This document shows positions 60,806 through 64,000 of a stretch of 64,000 bases of DNA, piece by piece. The DNA is taken from positions 124,001 to 188,000 of the forward strand of contig NZ_LT630003.1 in the NCBI RefSeq assembly GCF_900105615.1, in the 5' to 3' direction. Positions within the stretch are counted from its first letter, which is position 1. Every line of letters starts with the position of its first letter. This DNA comes from Lacrimispora sphenoides JCM 1415. Lineage in GTDB: Bacteria; Bacillota; Clostridia; Lachnospirales; Lachnospiraceae. The notes below the pieces were generated by a model, which saw only the letters and a list, made by a program, of their open reading frames with translations, was not told where the DNA came from and did not search any database. The translations under genes were made by a program, and so were the position numbers.

Positions 60806-60875
60806 TTTTTGCAAGTAAGTTAGTTAAGACTAATATCCGATAAATCAGATGCTGACAGGCAGAAAGAGGTAGAGT

Positions 60876-63059
60876 ATGTCAATTAAGATTGCATTAGCAG
60901 GTAATCCAAACTGCGGAAAGACAACACTGTTTAACGCGCTTACGGGATCCAATCAGTTTGTGGGGAACTGGCCGGGCGTAACAGTAGAGAAGAAAGAAGG
61001 AAAGCTGAAAGGCCATAAAGATGTGATCATCATGGACCTTCCCGGCATTTATTCACTTTCTCCCTATACCCTGGAAGAGGTGGTAGCGAGAAATTATCTG
61101 ATCACTGACCGGCCGGATGCGATTTTAAATATCGTAGACGGAACCAATATTGAGCGTAACTTATACTTGTCCACACAGCTTATGGAACTGGGTATTCCGG
61201 TGATCATGGCAGTCAACATGATGGATATTGTTGAGAAAAACGGAGACAAGATACATATCCAAAAGCTGAGCCAGAAGCTGGGCTGTGATGTCGTTGAGAT
61301 TTCCGCATTAAAGGGAACCGGAATACAGGAAGCGGCAAAAAAGGCCGTAGCCCTGGCTAATCTGAAAAACAATACGGCTCCAGTCCATAAATTCGCACCG
61401 GAAGTGGAATCTGTTCTGGATTCTATAGAAGATAAGCTGGGGAATGAAATTCCGGAAGAGCAGAAGCGCTTCTTTGCCATCAAGCTTTTAGAAAAAGATA
61501 ATAAGATCCAGACCCAGATGAAGCATGTGCCGGATGTATCGGAAGAAATCAACCGGATCGAAAAAGAAATGGATGACGACACCGAGAGCATCATCACCAA
61601 TGAGCGTTATGTTTATATTTCATCCATCATCCATGAGTGTTTTACTCGCAATAAAGTAGAAAAACTGACTATTTCTGATAAGATTGACAGGATCGTAACA
61701 AACCGCTTCCTGGCTCTGCCTATCTTTGCACTGGTTATGTTTCTTGTATATTATGTTTCTGTAACAACCGTTGGAACCTGGGCAACTGACTGGGCCAATG
61801 ACGGCGTATTCGGAGAGGGCTTTAGTTTCTTTGGCCTTGAAGTTCCCGGTGTGCCTGTTGTTGTAGAAGGCGTTTTAACTGCTGTAGGCTGTGCAGATTG
61901 GCTGCAGGGACTGATTCTTGACGGAATTATAGCCGGTGTCGGCGCTGTTCTTGGTTTCGTGCCTCAGATGCTGGTACTCTTCATCTTCCTGGCGTTTTTG
62001 GAGGCCTGCGGCTACATGGCGAGAGTTGCTTTCATCATGGACCGTATTTTCCGCCGGTTTGGTCTTTCCGGCAAGTCTTTTATCCCGATGTTAATCGGAA
62101 GCGGCTGCGGCGTGCCTGGAATTATGGCTTCCCGTACCATTGAAAATGACCGTGACCGTAAGATGACGATCATGACAACTACCTTTATTCCCTGCGGAGC
62201 AAAGCTTCCCATCATCGCTTTGATTGCAGGTGCATTGTTTGGCGGAGCAGCCTGGGTGGCTCCAAGTGCTTACTTTGTAGGAATAGCAGCCATCGTTTGC
62301 TCAGGAATTATTTTAAAGAAGACAAAAATGTTTGCAGGAGATCCGGCGCCTTTTGTTATGGAACTTCCGGCTTACCATATGCCTACCGTTGGAAATATTT
62401 TAAGAAGTATGTGGGAACGCGGCTGGTCCTTTATTAAAAAAGCAGGTACCATCATTCTTTTAGCAACCATCTTTGTTTGGTTTACTTCCTTCTTTGGCTG
62501 GGTTGACGGCCAGTTCAGGATGTTAGACGCTTTGGAACTTGATCACAGCATTCTTGCGGCAGTTGGAGGAACAATTAGCTGGATCTTCGCACCTCTTGGC
62601 TGGGGTGACTGGAAATCTGCGGTTGCAGCCATTACCGGACTGATTGCAAAAGAAAACGTAGTAGGCACGTTCGGTATCCTGTTCGGTTTTGCGGAAGTTG
62701 CAGAAGACGGATCTGAAATCTGGGGAACGCTTGCAAGCAGCATGACTCCTTTGGCAGCATATTCCTTCCTGATATTCAATCTACTTTGTGCCCCGTGCTT
62801 TGCTGCTATGGGAGCCATCAAAAGAGAGATGAACAATATCAGATGGTTCTGGTTTGCTGTCGGATATCAGTCACTTCTGGCTTATGTCGTATCCCTGTGC
62901 GTTTTCCAGATCGGGTCCCTGATTTACACAGGAACTTTTGGAATCTTTACTATCGTTGCCTTTGCCCTGATCGCAGGATTTATTTACCTGCTGGTAAGGC
63001 CGTCAAAAGAACAAAAGGTATCAAACATTCATTTAAACAAAGTGGCAGGAGCGAAATAG
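60876..63059 (+). CDS. feoB: Ferrous iron transport protein B
   Basis: A 727-residue membrane GTPase that brings Fe2+ into the cell. The N-terminal G domain has 'GNPNCGKTTLFNAL' (G1), 'NWPGVTVEKKEG' (switch I, G2), 'DLPGIYSLSPYT' (G3) and 'NMMD' (G4); a helical GDI domain follows (to ~270). The membrane domain holds two Gate segments: 'GSGCGVPGIMASRTIENDRDRKMTIMTTTFIPCGAKLPIIAL' and 'AITGLIAKENVVGTFGILFG', with conserved Cys residues. The C-terminus lacks a FeoC-like extension. AGAGGTAGAG precedes the ATG. Confidence 0.96.
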   Translation: MSIKIALAGNPNCGKTTLFNALTGSNQFVGNWPGVTVEKKEGKLKGHKDVIIMDLPGIYSLSPYTLEEVVARNYLITDRPDAILNIVDGTNIERNLYLSTQLMELGIPVIMAVNMMDIVEKNGDKIHIQKLSQKLGCDVVEISALKGTGIQEAAKKAVALANLKNNTAPVHKFAPEVESVLDSIEDKLGNEIPEEQKRFFAIKLLEKDNKIQTQMKHVPDVSEEINRIEKEMDDDTESIITNERYVYISSIIHECFTRNKVEKLTISDKIDRIVTNRFLALPIFALVMFLVYYVSVTTVGTWATDWANDGVFGEGFSFFGLEVPGVPVVVEGVLTAVGCADWLQGLILDGIIAGVGAVLGFVPQMLVLFIFLAFLEACGYMARVAFIMDRIFRRFGLSGKSFIPMLIGSGCGVPGIMASRTIENDRDRKMTIMTTTFIPCGAKLPIIALIAGALFGGAAWVAPSAYFVGIAAIVCSGIILKKTKMFAGDPAPFVMELPAYHMPTVGNILRSMWERGWSFIKKAGTIILLATIFVWFTSFFGWVDGQFRMLDALELDHSILAAVGGTISWIFAPLGWGDWKSAVAAITGLIAKENVVGTFGILFGFAEVAEDGSEIWGTLASSMTPLAAYSFLIFNLLCAPCFAAMGAIKREMNNIRWFWFAVGYQSLLAYVVSLCVFQIGSLIYTGTFGIFTIVAFALIAGFIYLLVRPSKEQKVSNIHLNKVAGAK

Positions 63060-63072
63060 GCTTGCCCCATGA

Positions 63073-63097
63073 GAGCCTGCACCTAATCTGCAGGCTC
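63073..63097 (+). other. Intercistronic hairpin downstream of feoB
   Basis: GAGCCTGCA (63073-63081) pairs perfectly with TGCAGGCTC (63089-63097). There is no T-run, so it probably stabilises the feoB end or marks a processing site, rather than terminating. Confidence 0.6.
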
Positions 63098-63117
63098 GAA
63101 CTATAAGGAGGTACTTT

Positions 63118-63255
63118 ATGGGAACACTGGTTGTTTTTATCGTTGTTGCCGGGCTGGTGTCATTGGCAGTAAGAAGCATGGTCAATGACAAAAAGAACGG
63201 AAAATCCATTCAGTGCGGCGGAGATTGTAAACACTGCGGAGGCCATTGCCATTAA
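63118..63255 (+). CDS. FeoB-associated Cys-rich membrane protein
   Basis: A 45-residue peptide: one N-terminal transmembrane helix ('TLVVFIVVAGLVSLAVRS'), a basic linker ('NDKKNGKS') and a Cys/His-rich tail with Cys33, Cys37, Cys40 and Cys44 ('CGGDCKHCGGHCH'). This is the FeoB-associated Cys-rich family found after feoB in Firmicutes, thought to pass or bind iron at the transporter, perhaps like FeoC. AAGGAGG is properly spaced before the ATG. It lies 58 bases after feoB. Confidence 0.92.
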   Translation: MGTLVVFIVVAGLVSLAVRSMVNDKKNGKSIQCGGDCKHCGGHCH

Positions 63256-63294
63256 GAACGGCGGCAGCTGGAAGAATTAAGCGGAGGCGCGCAA

Positions 63295-63786
63295 ATGGAG
63301 AAATTAACGAACATCAATGAAAAAAGAAAAACGCCTGATTCCAGAAGCTATCACAGGACCAGAATGCAGAAAGAGCTGATCATAGAAAAGCTGAAGGAAA
63401 AGGGCTGCAGAATCACAAAGCAGCGCAGTACGCTGTTAGATATCATATTGGAGCATGAATGCTCCAGCTGCAAGGAGATTTATTATAAGGCATCAGGCGT
63501 TGATGAGACAATCGGCGCTGCGACCGTCTACCGGATGGTCAATATCCTGGAGGAGATCGGAGCCATCAGCCGAAAGAACATGTATAAGGTGGTTTATTCG
63601 GAAACCTGCCCCATGGAGGAGGCATGTACAGTAGTTTTAGACGATGAGACCACCTATCAGCTTTCTGCAAAGAACTGGAACTCAGTGGTTCAGGCCGGCC
63701 TTGCCGCCTGCGGATACCTGGACGGTCAGAAAATATCCTCCATCATTGTCAGACCTTGTGATTGTGAAAACGCTGACTGCATCTGA
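63295..63786 (+). CDS. Fur family-like transcriptional regulator, atypical metal site
   Basis: A 163-residue protein with a Fur-type winged helix ('LKEKGCRITKQRSTLLDIILEHECSSCKEIYYKASGVDETIGAATVYRMVNILEEIGAI'). The C-terminal half lacks the His-rich HHDH-type metal motif of Fur, Zur and PerR. It has instead Cys105 and Cys111 ('ETCPMEEAC') and Cys155, Cys157 and Cys162 ('CDCENADC'), plus Cys56/Cys59 in the DNA-binding half, so metal or redox sensing would rely on Cys. It is the last gene of the feo operon, 39 bases after the Cys-rich peptide, and is likely to control it. Confidence 0.85.
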   Translation: MEKLTNINEKRKTPDSRSYHRTRMQKELIIEKLKEKGCRITKQRSTLLDIILEHECSSCKEIYYKASGVDETIGAATVYRMVNILEEIGAISRKNMYKVVYSETCPMEEACTVVLDDETTYQLSAKNWNSVVQAGLAACGYLDGQKISSIIVRPCDCENADCI

Positions 63787-63923
63787 TATCTGATATGAAG
63801 TTGACGATAACCAACTAAAGGAACAGGTTTAGAAACCTATGAATAGAGGATCAGAATTTAAGTTATGCACGAATAATGTACGATCCGGTGATCGGGGCCC
63901 TGGCATTAAAGCATTGGGGTTAC

Positions 63924-63952
63924 TTGACTTTCTGACCGTACCGTTGTATACT
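63924..63952 (+). promoter_or_regulatory. Promoter preceding the TPP riboswitch
   Basis: TTGACT (63924-63929) and TATACT (63947-63952) are 17 bases apart, and the riboswitch begins about ten bases after the predicted start. The stretch 63787-63920 holds no gene, only a small AGGTTT/AAACCT hairpin (63825-63838). Confidence 0.8.
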
Positions 63953-63967
63953 TGCAATGAAAATTAA

Positions 63968-64000
63968 AAGGGGTGCTGGAGAAAATCCGGCTGAGATAAG
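63968..64000 (+). ncRNA. TPP riboswitch (THI element), 5' part, cut by window edge
   Basis: AAGGGGTGC followed by CCGGCTGAGATAAG gives the conserved 5' P2/P3 segment (GGGGTGC...GGCTGAGA) of thiamine-diphosphate riboswitches. The 3' part lies beyond the window, as does the controlled thiamine biosynthesis or transport gene. Confidence 0.9.

Noticed and set aside
61094..61600. 168-codon minus-strand open frame inside feoB
   Set aside because: It lies opposite the conserved GTPase domain and its Ser-rich product resembles no family; codon-complement artefact.

Overview
The window looks like chromosome of a Gram-positive, anaerobic, saccharolytic Lachnospiraceae-type Clostridium (Lacrimispora / Clostridium saccharolyticum-like). 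This is inferred from strong AGGAGG-type ribosome binding sites, lipoprotein solute-binding proteins, many sugar ABC operons with YesMN/AraC/GntR/RpiR regulators, the cmk-ispH-rpsA order, a molybdenum hydroxylase of the selenium-dependent xanthine dehydrogenase type, and a feoA-feoA-feoB locus. No phage, insertion sequence, CRISPR array, tRNA or rRNA was recognised.

Layout. 1-7350: the end of one solute-binding protein gene, then an ABC sugar importer (binding protein and two permeases) with a GH38 alpha-mannosidase, preceded by a strongly foldable leader. 7420-15660: a FadR-type GntR regulator, then a ribose-type ABC importer followed by a two-subunit transketolase, a divergent RpiB-family isomerase, a VOC protein and a transaldolase. 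The operator-like word TGTATGACA occurs in front of both the regulator and the operon. The operon has no kinase, dehydrogenase or hydrolase, so its substrate is unknown; this is the best candidate for an undescribed pathway. 15770-20820: a GyrI-like protein, a Cys-rich winged-helix protein, an unknown exported protein, SecDF and ferritin. 20870-27170: an AraC regulator, a second CUT1 importer and a GH42 beta-galactosidase.

27180-32210 (minus strand): a flavodiiron-type protein, an XdhC-like maturation factor and a fused [2Fe-2S]/molybdopterin xanthine dehydrogenase. 32560-36130: DUF523, HD-domain, aspartate kinase and RpiR genes. 36190-51050: an alpha-glucoside region with a minus-strand block (YesMN two-component system, CUT1 importer, GH13) and a plus-strand block (AraC regulator, a second GH13, a DUF1349 protein, a PTS IICB transporter and a GH4 6-phospho-alpha-glucosidase). 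The cell therefore seems able to take up alpha-glucosides both unphosphorylated by ABC and phosphorylated by PTS.

51280-60150: housekeeping and redox genes: iron-sulfur aldo-keto reductase, two-domain PPK2 polyphosphate:AMP phosphotransferase, BaiN/HI0933-type flavoprotein, the overlapping cmk-ispH-rpsA cluster and an M13 lipoprotein peptidase. 60190-63790: a feo operon with a consensus promoter and a Fur-box-like dyad, ending in a FeoB-associated Cys-rich peptide and an atypical Fur-like regulator. The last bases contain a promoter and the 5' part of a TPP riboswitch, so a thiamine gene or transporter should follow.
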